Below, in pieces: positions 6,678 through 13,738 of a DNA stretch of 13,738 nucleotides; within the stretch, counting starts at the first letter, position 1; each line of letters opens with the position of its first letter. The stretch covers positions 1-13,738 of the forward strand of contig DDXI01000180.1 in NCBI GenBank assembly GCA_002347475.1, in the 5' to 3' direction. The notes beneath the pieces were generated by a model. That model made no database searches, had not been told where the DNA came from, and saw only the letters and a list, made by a program, of their open reading frames with translations. The translations under genes and the position numbers were made by a program. This DNA comes from Peptococcaceae bacterium UBA2264. GTDB lineage: Bacteria > Bacillota > Desulfitobacteriia > Desulfitobacteriales > Desulfitobacteriaceae.

Positions 6678-7292
6678 ATGTATAGGATAGGTATTATGGG
6701 TGGAACCTTTGACCCGATACATTATGGACATCTGCTTGCTGCTGAGATGGCCCGGACAGAGTTTGCCCTTGCCAAAGTGCTTTTTATCCCTGCAGGTAAC
6801 CCGCCGCACAAGGATATCCTGAAAGTCACTCCGGCAGTCATACGCTATGAAATGGTGCAAAAGGCTATTGCTGATAATAATTATTTTGCTGTATCTGACA
6901 TGGAACTGGAAAGGCAGGGCCCGTCATATACAATAGATACCTTGCGTTTTCTGCATAAGACTCGGGAGAGCGAAGATCTTTTCTTTATTGCCGGGACCGA
7001 TTCTTTGAAAGAAGTATTCAGTTGGCGTTATGCCAAGGAACTATTTACCTTAACCCAGTTTATCGGTGTAGTGCGACCGGGTGTTGATACCAAAAACTTT
7101 GTGGAAATGTCCTTGCAGGAATTTCCGGAAATTGAAGGGCGTATTCATCTTCTGGAAGTGCCTGCTTTAGCTATTTCCTCGACGGCTATTCGTCAGCGTG
7201 TTGCCCAGGGAAAATCAATCCGTTATTTGCTGCCGGAAGCTGTCAGAATGTTTATTAAGGAAAACAACCTGTATAAAGATCCTGATAACTAA
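6678..7292 (+). CDS. nadD: Nicotinate-nucleotide adenylyltransferase
   Basis: A 204-residue NadD, which joins nicotinate mononucleotide and ATP to make deamido-NAD in NAD biosynthesis. The nucleotidyltransferase signature GGTFDPIHYGH covers residues 8-18, with the H15-x-x-H18 motif. The C-terminal ATP-binding motif ISSTAIR is at residues 166-172, and AGTDSL lies between them. ATG 6678 is supported by AAAGGCGGA (6662-6670) with 7 bases of spacing. The frame is open further upstream (to 6579), but that stretch does not look like NadD and would place the GGTFDP motif unusually far from the start. It is followed by yqeK and rsfS, the standard Firmicutes group. Confidence 0.96.
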   Translation: MYRIGIMGGTFDPIHYGHLLAAEMARTEFALAKVLFIPAGNPPHKDILKVTPAVIRYEMVQKAIADNNYFAVSDMELERQGPSYTIDTLRFLHKTRESEDLFFIAGTDSLKEVFSWRYAKELFTLTQFIGVVRPGVDTKNFVEMSLQEFPEIEGRIHLLEVPALAISSTAIRQRVAQGKSIRYLLPEAVRMFIKENNLYKDPDN

Positions 7293-7298
7293 TATTCC

Positions 7299-7334
7299 TG
7301 CCCGGCAAAGAGCAGTATTTCAGCGGGCAATTTT
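7299..7334 (+). terminator. Weak hairpin between nadD and yqeK
   Basis: TGCCCG (7299-7304) pairs with CGGGCA (7324-7329), followed by ATTTT (7330-7334). The stem is only 6 bp with a 19-base loop. It may partly reduce read-through from nadD or may be chance. Confidence 0.3.
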
Positions 7335-7395
7335 AAGCGTCCAGCTTTAGCACAGAGAGTGTTCAAGCAGAGAGGGAAGGGGAAAGAAAAGAAAA

Positions 7396-7977
7396 GTGGG
7401 ATTAGATTGCTGCTGGGCCCTGAAATTGGTATCCGGAAGTTTAGCAACGAAAAAAATGCGCCATACTTTGGGTGTGGTTGCTTTGGCAGAGGATTTGGCA
7501 ATCAGGCATGGCCTGGATTTGGAAAGGGTAAAATTAGCAGCCCTGCTCCATGATTTAGCCAAGGAAATTCCGTTGGAGCGTCAATTGGTTTTGGCTCGCC
7601 GCTGGAATCTGCTCCATTATCCGGAAGATGAGCTTATGCCTCAGGTTTTACATGGCCCGGTAGCTGCTTACTGGCTGGAATACTGCTATGAGCTAAAAGA
7701 TCAGGAAGTATTGGCGGCCATCGCTCACCATACTCTGGGTTTTCCCGGAATGTCTCCTTTGGAGATGCTGATTTACAGCGCCGATATGGTTGAACCAAAT
7801 CGGGATTTTCCAGATGTGGACAATTTGCGTCAAGCCTTGTATCATAGTATTGAGAAAGGGACTTTGGCTTGTATGAAACATTCTCTGGAGTATCTGAAGA
7901 ACTCCCATAAGTTGATCCATCCGCTTACCACGTTAACCTACGAAGATTTACAGAGGAGGCTCGAATTTGGAACTTGA
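7396..7977 (+). CDS. yqeK: YqeK-type HD-domain Ap4A hydrolase
   Basis: A 193-residue HD-superfamily phosphohydrolase. YqeK proteins cleave diadenosine tetraphosphate symmetrically to two ADP using iron or another metal. The metal ligands are visible: H23 (MRHTLGV), H52-D53 (LLHDLAKE), H86 (LHGPVAA), H111-H112 (IAHHTLG) and D130 (YSADMVEP). The conserved body starts near residue 8 (LKLVSGSL). The start is uncertain: GTG 7396 is the only usual start codon after the in-frame TAG at 7348, but its best ribosome site, GGAAGGGG, is about 13 bases away, giving an unusual DCCW N-terminus. The 3' end overlaps rsfS by 11 bases, so the two are likely translationally coupled. Confidence 0.9.
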   Translation: MGLDCCWALKLVSGSLATKKMRHTLGVVALAEDLAIRHGLDLERVKLAALLHDLAKEIPLERQLVLARRWNLLHYPEDELMPQVLHGPVAAYWLEYCYELKDQEVLAAIAHHTLGFPGMSPLEMLIYSADMVEPNRDFPDVDNLRQALYHSIEKGTLACMKHSLEYLKNSHKLIHPLTTLTYEDLQRRLEFGT

Positions 7978-8308
7978 TTTAAAACAGCTTAAATTCGCGG
8001 TAGCAATTGCTGAAGAGAAAAAAGGCATAAATATTGTCTTACTGAATCTAAAAGGTATTTCTATGGTAACGGATTACTTTTTGCTTGTAACCGGAAATTC
8101 CGTGACCCAGGTTAAAGCAATTGCCGAACATTTTGAGGAGAAACTGCCGGCAATCGGAATTCCTGTTCTGCGTATAGAAGGCTTGCCGGAGGCGACCTGG
8201 GTTTTAATCGATTGCGGTGATCTGGTGATTCATGTCATGACTCCGGAAACCCGGGAATTTTATAATATAGAACGTTTATGGGGCGATGCCGAAGTAATGT
8301 CTTTATAA
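7967..8308 (+). CDS. rsfS: Ribosome silencing factor RsfS
   Basis: A 113-residue RsfS (RsfA/YbeB/Iojap family). The family binds L14 on the 50S subunit and blocks joining of the 30S subunit when nutrients are scarce. Family hallmarks are MVTDYFLLVTGNSVTQVKAI (about residues 33-52) and GLPEATWVLIDCGDLVIHVM followed by ETREFYNIERLWGDAE near the C-terminus. TTG 7967 is supported by AGAGGAGG (7952-7959) with 7 bases of spacing and lies inside the end of yqeK. The yqeK-rsfS pairing is standard in Firmicutes. The next gene, leuS, begins after 189 bases. Confidence 0.95.
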   Translation: MELDLKQLKFAVAIAEEKKGINIVLLNLKGISMVTDYFLLVTGNSVTQVKAIAEHFEEKLPAIGIPVLRIEGLPEATWVLIDCGDLVIHVMTPETREFYNIERLWGDAEVMSL

Positions 8309-8347
8309 TACCAAAGTTTATAACATAAAAGTAAGGTCTTTAATCAG

Positions 8348-8413
8348 GTGAAAGCATATGCTGTAGAAGTATATACTCTTGTTCCTTGGGAGCGAGGGTT
8401 TTATGCTGTTTGA
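8348..8413 (+). CDS. Possible 21-residue small ORF in the rsfS-leuS gap
   Basis: GTG 8348 opens a 21-codon frame (starts MKAYAVEVYT, ends WERGFYAV) that stops at TGA 8411-8413. A partial ribosome site, AGTAAGG (8330-8336), is 11 bases away, which is weak. The peptide has an ordinary amino-acid mix and only one Leu codon, so it does not look like a leucine attenuator. The hairpin at 8375-8399 lies inside it. It may be a leader peptide, a remnant of a lost gene, or chance. I do not recognise it. Confidence 0.25.
   Translation: MKAYAVEVYTLVPWERGFYAV
8375..8402 (+). terminator. Hairpin with T-run upstream of leuS
   Basis: ACTCTTGTTCC (8375-8385) can pair with GGAGCGAGGGT (8389-8399) in an 11-bp stem with several G-U pairs and a TTG loop. 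It is followed by a short T run (8399-8402). This could be a weak terminator for rsfS or a regulatory hairpin in the leuS leader. The rest of the 8309-8497 gap shows no T-box motif and no convincing promoter. Confidence 0.35.
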
Positions 8414-8497
8414 GCAGGTATTTCGGCAGATATGAGAAGATAGGCAAGCAGGGTCTGGAGAAAACCCGGATTCAAAAAATGGCAGGAGGAAGGCTGA

Positions 8498-10984
8498 ATG
8501 CAAGAAAAGTATAATTTTTCCGAGATCGAGCATAAGTGGCAGGAGAAGTGGCTGGCAGAAAATATCGACAGGGCAGATACATCTTCTGCCAAACCCAAAT
8601 TCTATGCTCTGGCCATGTTTCCCTATCCCTCCGGGAATTTACATATGGGACATGTGCGCAATTATTCTATCGTAGATGTTATAGCCCGTTACAAACGGAT
8701 GCAGGGCTTTGAGGTCTTACACCCCATAGGCTGGGATGCCTTTGGTCTTCCGGCAGAAAACGCTGCTATCAAGAACCAGACTCCGCCGGTAGATTGGACC
8801 TGGCGAAATATTGCCAATATGAGGCGTCAGCTTCAGGAGATAGGTATTTCCTATGATTGGGAACGGGAGATTGCCACCTGCCATCCAGAATACTACCGCT
8901 GGACCCAATGGCTGTTTTTGGAGTTTTACAAGCATGGCTTGGTTTACAAGAAGAAAGCAGCTGTCAACTGGTGTCCCTCCTGTGCTACCGTCCTGGCGAA
9001 TGAACAGGTAGTGGACGGAGTTTGCGAACGCTGTGAAACAACAGTAACCAAGAAGGATCTGGAACAATGGTTCTTTAAGATTACCGATTATGCCGATATT
9101 TTGCTGGAAGACCTGGATAAATTACCAGGTTGGCCGGAAAAAGTCAAAAGTATGCAGCGGAATTGGATAGGCCGCTCGGAAGGGGTCGAGGCCAGCTTTC
9201 CCCTTGAAGGGCAAGCGGAGAATCTGACGGTATATACCACCCGCTTTGATACCATATACGGTGTCAGTTATGTTGTACTGGCCCCGGAACATCCTTTGGT
9301 CAGGGAACTGGTCAAGGGAACAGAATATGAGCAGGATGTCTTGGCCTTCACAGAAAAAATGAAAGGTCTTAATGAAATAACCCGCACTTCGACCGAAATC
9401 GAAAAAGAAGGACTTTTTATCGGCAAGTATTGTCTTAATCCCATGAGCGGAGAAAGAGTCCCCATCTGGATAGCCAACTATGTTCTCCTGGAGTATGGAA
9501 CAGGGGCTGTAATGGGTGTTCCCGCCCATGATGACAGAGATTTTGAATTTGCGCTGAAATATGGCCTGGCAATTACTCCTGTCATTCAGGATCCGGCCTG
9601 TCCCCCGGAGAAAAAAGAACAGCCCTTGGCGGCAGCCTATATTGATGAAGGTATTATGATCAATTCCCGGGAATTTGACGGCCTGCCCAACGAGGAAGCT
9701 ATGGAAGGGATGGCGGATGAAGCCGAGCGGCGCGGTGTGGGACAGCGTAAGGTGAATTTCCGCTTGAGAGATTGGCTGATTTCCCGTCAGCGTTATTGGG
9801 GAGCGCCAATTCCCATGATTTATTGTCCAAAATGCGGGACAGTACCGGTTCCAGCTGACCAATTGCCGGTGCTTTTGCCCACTGATGTGATTTTCAAAAG
9901 CGGAGTAAATCCTATAACCACTTCCGAATCCTTTGTGAAGACCAGATGTCCGCTCTGTGACGGAGAAGCAGAGCGGGAAACCGATACTATGGATACCTTC
10001 ATGTGCTCTTCCTGGTATTATCTGCGTTATACGGATCCGCGCAATCAGGAGGCTCCTTTTTCCGAAACAGCTGTCGATCACTGGATGAATGTTGACCAGT
10101 ATGTCGGTGGGGTGGAACATGCCATATTGCATTTACTCTATTCCCGTTTCATAACCAAGGGCTTGCGGGATTTCGGTTATCTGAAAGTTGACGAACCTTT
10201 TGAAAATCTCCTGACACAGGGGATGGTCTGTATGGATGGTTCCAAAATGTCCAAATCCAAGGGTAATGTGGTAAGTCCTGAGGAGATCATTGAGCGTTTC
10301 GGAGCCGATACGGCCCGCTTGTTTATTCTTTTTGCTGCTCCGCCGGAACGGGATCTGGAATGGAGTGAACAAGGGGTGGAGGGCTGCTACCGCTTCTTAA
10401 ACAGGGTCTGGCGTTTGGCAGTACAATACAGGCAATTGGTGCAGACCGGTGCTGCTCAAGAACGGCTTTTTAAGGATCTCGATAACCCGGCCAAAGAAAT
10501 GCGCCGGCAAACCCATCTGAGTATTCAAAGGGTAACAACAGATATTGGCTTGCGTTTTAATTTTAATACGGCAATCAGTGCGATCATGGAACTGGTGAAT
10601 GCCTTGTATCTTTATAAGGAACAGCCGGGATTCACTCTGGAAGTTACCCAAGAGGCCATGGAGACTATTATCCTCCTGCTTGCTCCCTTTGCACCACATA
10701 TGGCTGAAGAACTGTGGTCTGAACTGGGCTATTCCGGCAGTGTTCATACCCGGCCATGGCCGCAAGCCGCTCAAGAGGCCCTTATTCAGGATGAAAAAAC
10801 GATTATTTTGCAGGTAAACGGTAAAGTGCGTGACAGAATCCAGGTGCCAGCGGCAATCAGCAACCAGGATTTGGAGGCCAAAGTTATTGCCCTGGGGAAG
10901 ATTCCGGAGTGGACACAAGGGAAGGCTATTGTCAAGGTAGTAATTGTTCCCGGTAAGCTGGTTAACCTGGTTGTCAAAGGTTAA
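8498..10984 (+). CDS. leuS: Leucyl-tRNA synthetase
   Basis: An 828-residue class I leucyl-tRNA synthetase. The HIGH-type motif is HMGH (residues 49-52, in PYPSGNLHMGH), and KMSKS is at residues 583-587. The CP1 editing domain includes the threonine-rich motif at residues 247-252, reading TTRFDT instead of the common TTRPDT with T252 kept, and VPAHDDRDFEFA with D348 matching the editing aspartate. Two cysteine clusters suggest zinc sites: CPSC/CERC in the N-terminal half and CPKC/CPLC before the catalytic C-terminal part. The anticodon-binding and C-terminal domains are complete, ending VNGKVRDRIQV and VPGKLVNLVVKG. ATG 8498 has AGGAGGA (8484-8490) 7 bases upstream. It appears to be transcribed alone, with a terminator just after its stop. 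Confidence 0.97.
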   Translation: MQEKYNFSEIEHKWQEKWLAENIDRADTSSAKPKFYALAMFPYPSGNLHMGHVRNYSIVDVIARYKRMQGFEVLHPIGWDAFGLPAENAAIKNQTPPVDWTWRNIANMRRQLQEIGISYDWEREIATCHPEYYRWTQWLFLEFYKHGLVYKKKAAVNWCPSCATVLANEQVVDGVCERCETTVTKKDLEQWFFKITDYADILLEDLDKLPGWPEKVKSMQRNWIGRSEGVEASFPLEGQAENLTVYTTRFDTIYGVSYVVLAPEHPLVRELVKGTEYEQDVLAFTEKMKGLNEITRTSTEIEKEGLFIGKYCLNPMSGERVPIWIANYVLLEYGTGAVMGVPAHDDRDFEFALKYGLAITPVIQDPACPPEKKEQPLAAAYIDEGIMINSREFDGLPNEEAMEGMADEAERRGVGQRKVNFRLRDWLISRQRYWGAPIPMIYCPKCGTVPVPADQLPVLLPTDVIFKSGVNPITTSESFVKTRCPLCDGEAERETDTMDTFMCSSWYYLRYTDPRNQEAPFSETAVDHWMNVDQYVGGVEHAILHLLYSRFITKGLRDFGYLKVDEPFENLLTQGMVCMDGSKMSKSKGNVVSPEEIIERFGADTARLFILFAAPPERDLEWSEQGVEGCYRFLNRVWRLAVQYRQLVQTGAAQERLFKDLDNPAKEMRRQTHLSIQRVTTDIGLRFNFNTAISAIMELVNALYLYKEQPGFTLEVTQEAMETIILLLAPFAPHMAEELWSELGYSGSVHTRPWPQAAQEALIQDEKTIILQVNGKVRDRIQVPAAISNQDLEAKVIALGKIPEWTQGKAIVKVVIVPGKLVNLVVKG

Positions 10985-11003
10985 ATAAAGAAATTTGTTA
11001 AAC

Positions 11004-11044
11004 AACGGCATGTCCAAGAGCAAAGGGCCTGCCGTTAGTTTTTT
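11004..11044 (+). terminator. Intrinsic terminator of leuS
   Basis: AACGGCA (11004-11010) pairs with TGCCGTT (11030-11036), with a possible inner GTCC/GGGC pairing (11012-11015 with 11025-11028). A run of six T residues follows at 11039-11044. It begins 19 bases past the leuS stop. Confidence 0.85.
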
Positions 11045-11163
11045 GGCTTTTTTCGCTTCGCCCGGCAAAGCTTGCGAGAGCGGCCAGATGACCTATCCGG
11101 ACAATCGACAGGATATGTCAAGTTTCGCGGCAGGAAAAAAGTGCCAGGATAAAGAAATGGAAA

Positions 11164-11208
11164 ACGCGAAGGGACGGGGGTGGAGAAGTCACCCCCGTCC
11201 CTTCGCGT
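11164..11208. repeat. Perfect 19-bp palindrome, REP-like element
   Basis: A 19-base left arm (11164-11182: ACGCGAAGGGACGGGGGTG) is followed by the 7-base loop GAGAAGT and an exact reverse complement (11190-11208). The arms are very GC-rich in a moderate-GC region. No T run follows on either side, so it is not an ordinary terminator. Similar GGGACGG-containing palindromes recur between genes in some Clostridia; whether this belongs to such a family needs a genome-wide search. Confidence 0.75.
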
Positions 11209-11338
11209 ATCCGGCACAATTAAGGTTTGGGATTAATGCCAGAGCCAGAGAATGAGCAGGAGAAAAGCAGATGGCGGAAAAAGAGGAACGGCTAAGATGA
11301 GCAGGCAGAGGAGTTAAGCGGCGGAGGAGGCTGGTGCT

Positions 11339-11920
11339 GTGGAGCGAAGAATGCGATATATCTGGTGGGGTATTCTGGTAATTTTGCTTGGCGGGGCTAT
11401 TTGGAAACTGTATTTGGTGCAGGGTCCGGAAAGCTACATTGAGAAGGCGGCTGCTAACAGGGAAATTGTGGTCTATATCAGCGGAGCTGTCGAAAAAGCG
11501 GGTCTGGTCAGATTATCTCCTGAGGCACGCCTGGATGATGTCCTGCAACAGGTGCACCCTTTGCCTGAAGCCGATCTGGAAGCTCTGAACCTGGCTGAAA
11601 GACTGAAAGACGGGCAGAAGATTGTAATTCCTTATAAGGAACAGGCTGCAGACGTTATGCCTGCCCCGAATTCCGGCCAGGCTGCAGCTAAGGAAACAGA
11701 ACAGAACAGCATCTCATCAGGAGGGAAAATTAATATCAACACAGCCGGAGAAGCCGAATTGGATAAATTACCTGGTGTTGGTCCCGCCCTGGCTCAACGG
11801 ATAATACAGTATCGTACGGAATATGGCTTCTTTGTCCAACCTGAGGATTTGCAGAATGTTTCCGGTATTGGTCCGAAAACATACGAAAAAATGAGTGCCC
11901 TGGTAACAGTGCGGCCATGA
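11339..11920 (+). CDS. comEA: Competence DNA-binding protein ComEA
   Basis: A 193-residue membrane-anchored double-stranded DNA receptor for natural transformation. One transmembrane segment lies near the N-terminus (about residues 7-27, WGILVILLGGAIW), orienting the rest outside the cell. A SLBB domain follows from about residue 43 (IVVYISGAVEKAGLV). A polar Ala/Gln/Glu-rich linker then leads to a C-terminal helix-hairpin-helix pair at about residues 130-191, with ININTAGEAELDKLPGVGP and the second hairpin VSGIGPKTYEKM. GTG 11339 is supported by GGAGGAGG (11323-11330) with 8 bases of spacing; ATG 11351 is an alternative. The stop overlaps the comEC start (ATGA). Confidence 0.95.
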   Translation: MERRMRYIWWGILVILLGGAIWKLYLVQGPESYIEKAAANREIVVYISGAVEKAGLVRLSPEARLDDVLQQVHPLPEADLEALNLAERLKDGQKIVIPYKEQAADVMPAPNSGQAAAKETEQNSISSGGKININTAGEAELDKLPGVGPALAQRIIQYRTEYGFFVQPEDLQNVSGIGPKTYEKMSALVTVRP

Positions 11921-13738
11921 AAGATCTGTGGAGCAGAAGAGCAGCAGCCTTGCTTAGCGGGGGAATAGGCGGAAGTTATATGCCGGCAGTCGCGGGATTC
12001 TGGGTTATGGGGATCCTGCTATTGCTTTTTATCCGTCTCTGGTTTTGGCGGCCCCAAGATTTTTGGGGGCGCTTATACCGGCCGGAAATCTTCTTAACAG
12101 CGGCCGGGGTTCTGGCCGGATTTGTTTGCGGTCTGATGGTTCCGCAGCAATGGCCGGAACCATTAACCCTAAAATATGTCCAGCTGAATGGTACTTTGCT
12201 GGATTGGAGTGAAACTGCGGCTAAGGCAACCGGGGTGTTTGAAGTGGAAGGTGGCGCAGGGGACCAGGAAATCATCGCAGGTTTAAGAGGGCAAAAATAT
12301 CGTCTGTCAGTTTACCCAAAAACAGATGGCCAGTTGCCTTCCGCCTGGCGGCAGGTGCGGCCGGGAGATTATCTGCATTTTGCTGCCCGTCTGGAACAGC
12401 CCCGTTCTCCGGGGACGGCTGGGGCCTTTGATCTCCGGCTTTATTATGCAGTCAGAGGTCTGCAGGGGACCTTGACAGCCCAGGAAGAGGTTACCATAGC
12501 TGCTCAGGGAGCACCACCTTTAACCTGGCTGCTCAGAAAACAGGTCAAGGAAAATTTACGTCTTTGGGATCGGAATGAGACAGGAGTTTTAGAAGGGATC
12601 ATTTTCGGGGATGCCAGCGGTATTTCTTCAGATCTGCAGGAACGCTACAGGGTCACAGGAGTTTTACATATTTTTGCTGCTTCCGGTTCCAATGTTGCTG
12701 TTGTTCTGAGCCTACTTTGGTTCATTACTATTCTATTTCCTTTGAGGCTGCGCCTGGGACTGTGCAGTGCAGGACTGATAGGTTATGCTGTCCTCTGCAA
12801 TGGAAATGCTCCTATCCTCAGGGCAACGATCCTGGGAATAGCAGTCCTGCTGGGACGGCTGGGATGGGGTCGTGTTCCTCTCTTGCGCTGGCTGTTGCTT
12901 GCAGCTTTGATCCTATTTGTTCATAACCCCCTTCTGGTCAGGGATCTGGGGTTCCAGCTCTCCTTTACAGCCACTTGGGGAATTATCGTGCTGGGTCCCC
13001 ATATTCAGGCTTGGCAGGTATTCCGATATTTTCCCAGACAACTGGCTTGGGCCATAGCAGGTACGCTGGCGGCGCAAATTGCTGTCTTACCGCTTCTTAT
13101 TACAGCCTTTCATCGCTTATCCCTGGTGAGTCTGCTTGCCAATCTTGCCGTAATGGGGCTTGTTGGTACTGTCCTGGAATTAGGATTAATTGCGGTCCTA
13201 CTATCCTTTATGCCGGTCTTGGCAGCACCCTTTTGGCAGGTTTCTCTCTGGCTGCTGCAAGTAAGCGACGCTGTTTTGGCTCAGCTGGCCTTGCAGCCCT
13301 GGGCTGAGGTTATGTTAATGCAGCCGGGAACTGGATTTTGGCTGGGCTGGTATGGCGGTATTACTGTCTGGCTGGTCGGCCGGAAGCGCTTGGCCTTTAT
13401 TACCAGGGTTTATAGCAGAAGATTGTGGCGCTGGTTGCTATTTAACCGCTGTCAGCGCTTTTACCCGCAGCTGCTCAATCACCTGCTGGAGCCTTACCGG
13501 GCTAATTTTCAGAATCTGACTGGGAAATACGGGCCGCTGAGCAGGAACAATATTTCCTGGCTGCTTATTGTTCTTTTGACGATACTGCTCTGGAGTCCCT
13601 GGAGTGTAAGCACAGTTCTGGAAGTAACCTTTCTGGATGTGGGCCAGGGAGACTGCATAATCATTGAGACTCCCGAGCAGCAGGTGATCCTGGTGGACAG
13701 CGGGCCGCGAAACGAACAATTTGACAGTGGGGCAAAAA
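11917..13738 (+). CDS. comEC: Competence DNA channel protein ComEC, 3' end beyond window
   Basis: The frame is open from ATG 11917 to the window edge (607 complete codons) without a stop. ComEC forms the inner-membrane channel that brings single-stranded DNA into the cell during transformation. Two N-terminal transmembrane segments (about residues 24-44 and 58-76) are followed by an extracellular OB-like DUF4131 region (about 80-190). The multi-pass competence domain starts near residue 235, with GVLHIFAASGSNVAVV at about 248-263. A basic stretch (about 489-545) and another hydrophobic segment then lead to the start of a metallo-beta-lactamase domain at residue 569 (FLDVGQGDC, then LVDSGP). 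The HxHxDH metal motif of that domain, if present, lies outside the window. The start overlaps the comEA stop by 4 bases. There is no comEB between them, unlike in Bacillus subtilis. Confidence 0.95.
   Translation, partial: MKDLWSRRAAALLSGGIGGSYMPAVAGFWVMGILLLLFIRLWFWRPQDFWGRLYRPEIFLTAAGVLAGFVCGLMVPQQWPEPLTLKYVQLNGTLLDWSETAAKATGVFEVEGGAGDQEIIAGLRGQKYRLSVYPKTDGQLPSAWRQVRPGDYLHFAARLEQPRSPGTAGAFDLRLYYAVRGLQGTLTAQEEVTIAAQGAPPLTWLLRKQVKENLRLWDRNETGVLEGIIFGDASGISSDLQERYRVTGVLHIFAASGSNVAVVLSLLWFITILFPLRLRLGLCSAGLIGYAVLCNGNAPILRATILGIAVLLGRLGWGRVPLLRWLLLAALILFVHNPLLVRDLGFQLSFTATWGIIVLGPHIQAWQVFRYFPRQLAWAIAGTLAAQIAVLPLLITAFHRLSLVSLLANLAVMGLVGTVLELGLIAVLLSFMPVLAAPFWQVSLWLLQVSDAVLAQLALQPWAEVMLMQPGTGFWLGWYGGITVWLVGRKRLAFITRVYSRRLWRWLLFNRCQRFYPQLLNHLLEPYRANFQNLTGKYGPLSRNNISWLLIVLLTILLWSPWSVSTVLEVTFLDVGQGDCIIIETPEQQVILVDSGPRNEQFDSGAK

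Larger units (their letters stand above)
10985..11338 (+). other. 354-base non-coding gap between leuS and comEA
   Basis: It contains the leuS terminator (11004-11044), an imperfect inverted repeat (11090-11098 with 11111-11119, one mismatch) and the long perfect palindrome at 11164-11208. The last part, 11209-11338, is purine-rich and ends in the comEA ribosome site. A frame open from 10995 to 11255 crosses the terminator and both arms of the palindrome and looks spurious. I see no clear promoter for comEA. Confidence 0.7.

Noticed and set aside
8309..8497. T-box riboswitch upstream of leuS
   Set aside because: No GGTGGNACC-type T-box sequence, no antiterminator pairing and too little space for a full stem I.
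9122..10132. 336-codon minus-strand ORF within leuS
   Set aside because: It lies wholly antisense to a clearly conserved synthetase and shows no recognisable domain; it is a by-product of leuS codon usage.
10995..11255. 86-codon ORF after leuS
   Set aside because: It runs through the leuS terminator and both arms of the 19-bp palindrome, has no ribosome site and an implausible composition.

Overview
The window looks like a core chromosomal segment from an endospore-former-type Firmicute, most likely class Clostridia and Peptococcaceae-like. The reasons are the gene order (radical SAM / DUF2344 / RNase G / rplU / rpmA / spo0B-like / obgE / nadD / yqeK / rsfS / leuS / comEA / comEC), strong GGAGG-type ribosome binding sites, frequent GTG and TTG starts, and a Spo0B-type protein next to Obg. 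No genus can be named from the sequence alone. Every supported gene is on the + strand. I see no transposase, integrase, CRISPR array, tRNA or rRNA.

Layout. 1-166: end of a B12-binding-type radical SAM protein, followed almost directly by its DUF2344 partner (172-864) and RNase G (910-2166). A sigma-A-type promoter in the last codons of the RNase G gene (2149-2178) leads into a structured leader (about 2184-2287) that resembles an L21 autoregulatory leader, then rplU (2288-2599) and rpmA (2683-2970). The usual Firmicutes protease gene prp is missing between them, and L27 lacks the N-terminal extension that Prp removes. A 22-bp perfect terminator hairpin (2972-3019) closes this unit.

3091-3660 holds a Spo0B-like phosphotransferase gene that seems to carry two compensating one-base frame shifts. 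It is followed by obgE (3672-4943). A Si-type citrate synthase gene (5117-6487) sits between obgE and the nadD (6678-7292) - yqeK (7396-7977) - rsfS (7967-8308) group. leuS (8498-10984) follows after a 189-base gap with no T-box but with a small ORF and a hairpin, and it ends at a clear terminator (11004-11044). A 354-base non-coding stretch containing a perfect 19-bp palindrome precedes the competence genes comEA (11339-11920) and comEC (11917 to the window end, incomplete). These overlap by ATGA, and comEB is absent.

Functional themes: ribosome biogenesis and translation (RNase G, L21, L27, Obg, RsfS, LeuRS), NAD synthesis and dinucleotide clearance (NadD, YqeK), carbon metabolism (citrate synthase), a sporulation phosphorelay-type protein, and DNA uptake (ComEA/ComEC). 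I did not find a wholly new multi-gene system. The items most worth a second look are the broken or recoded spo0B-like gene, the paired loss of prp and the L27 extension, the rplU promoter and leader, and the rsfS-leuS gap.
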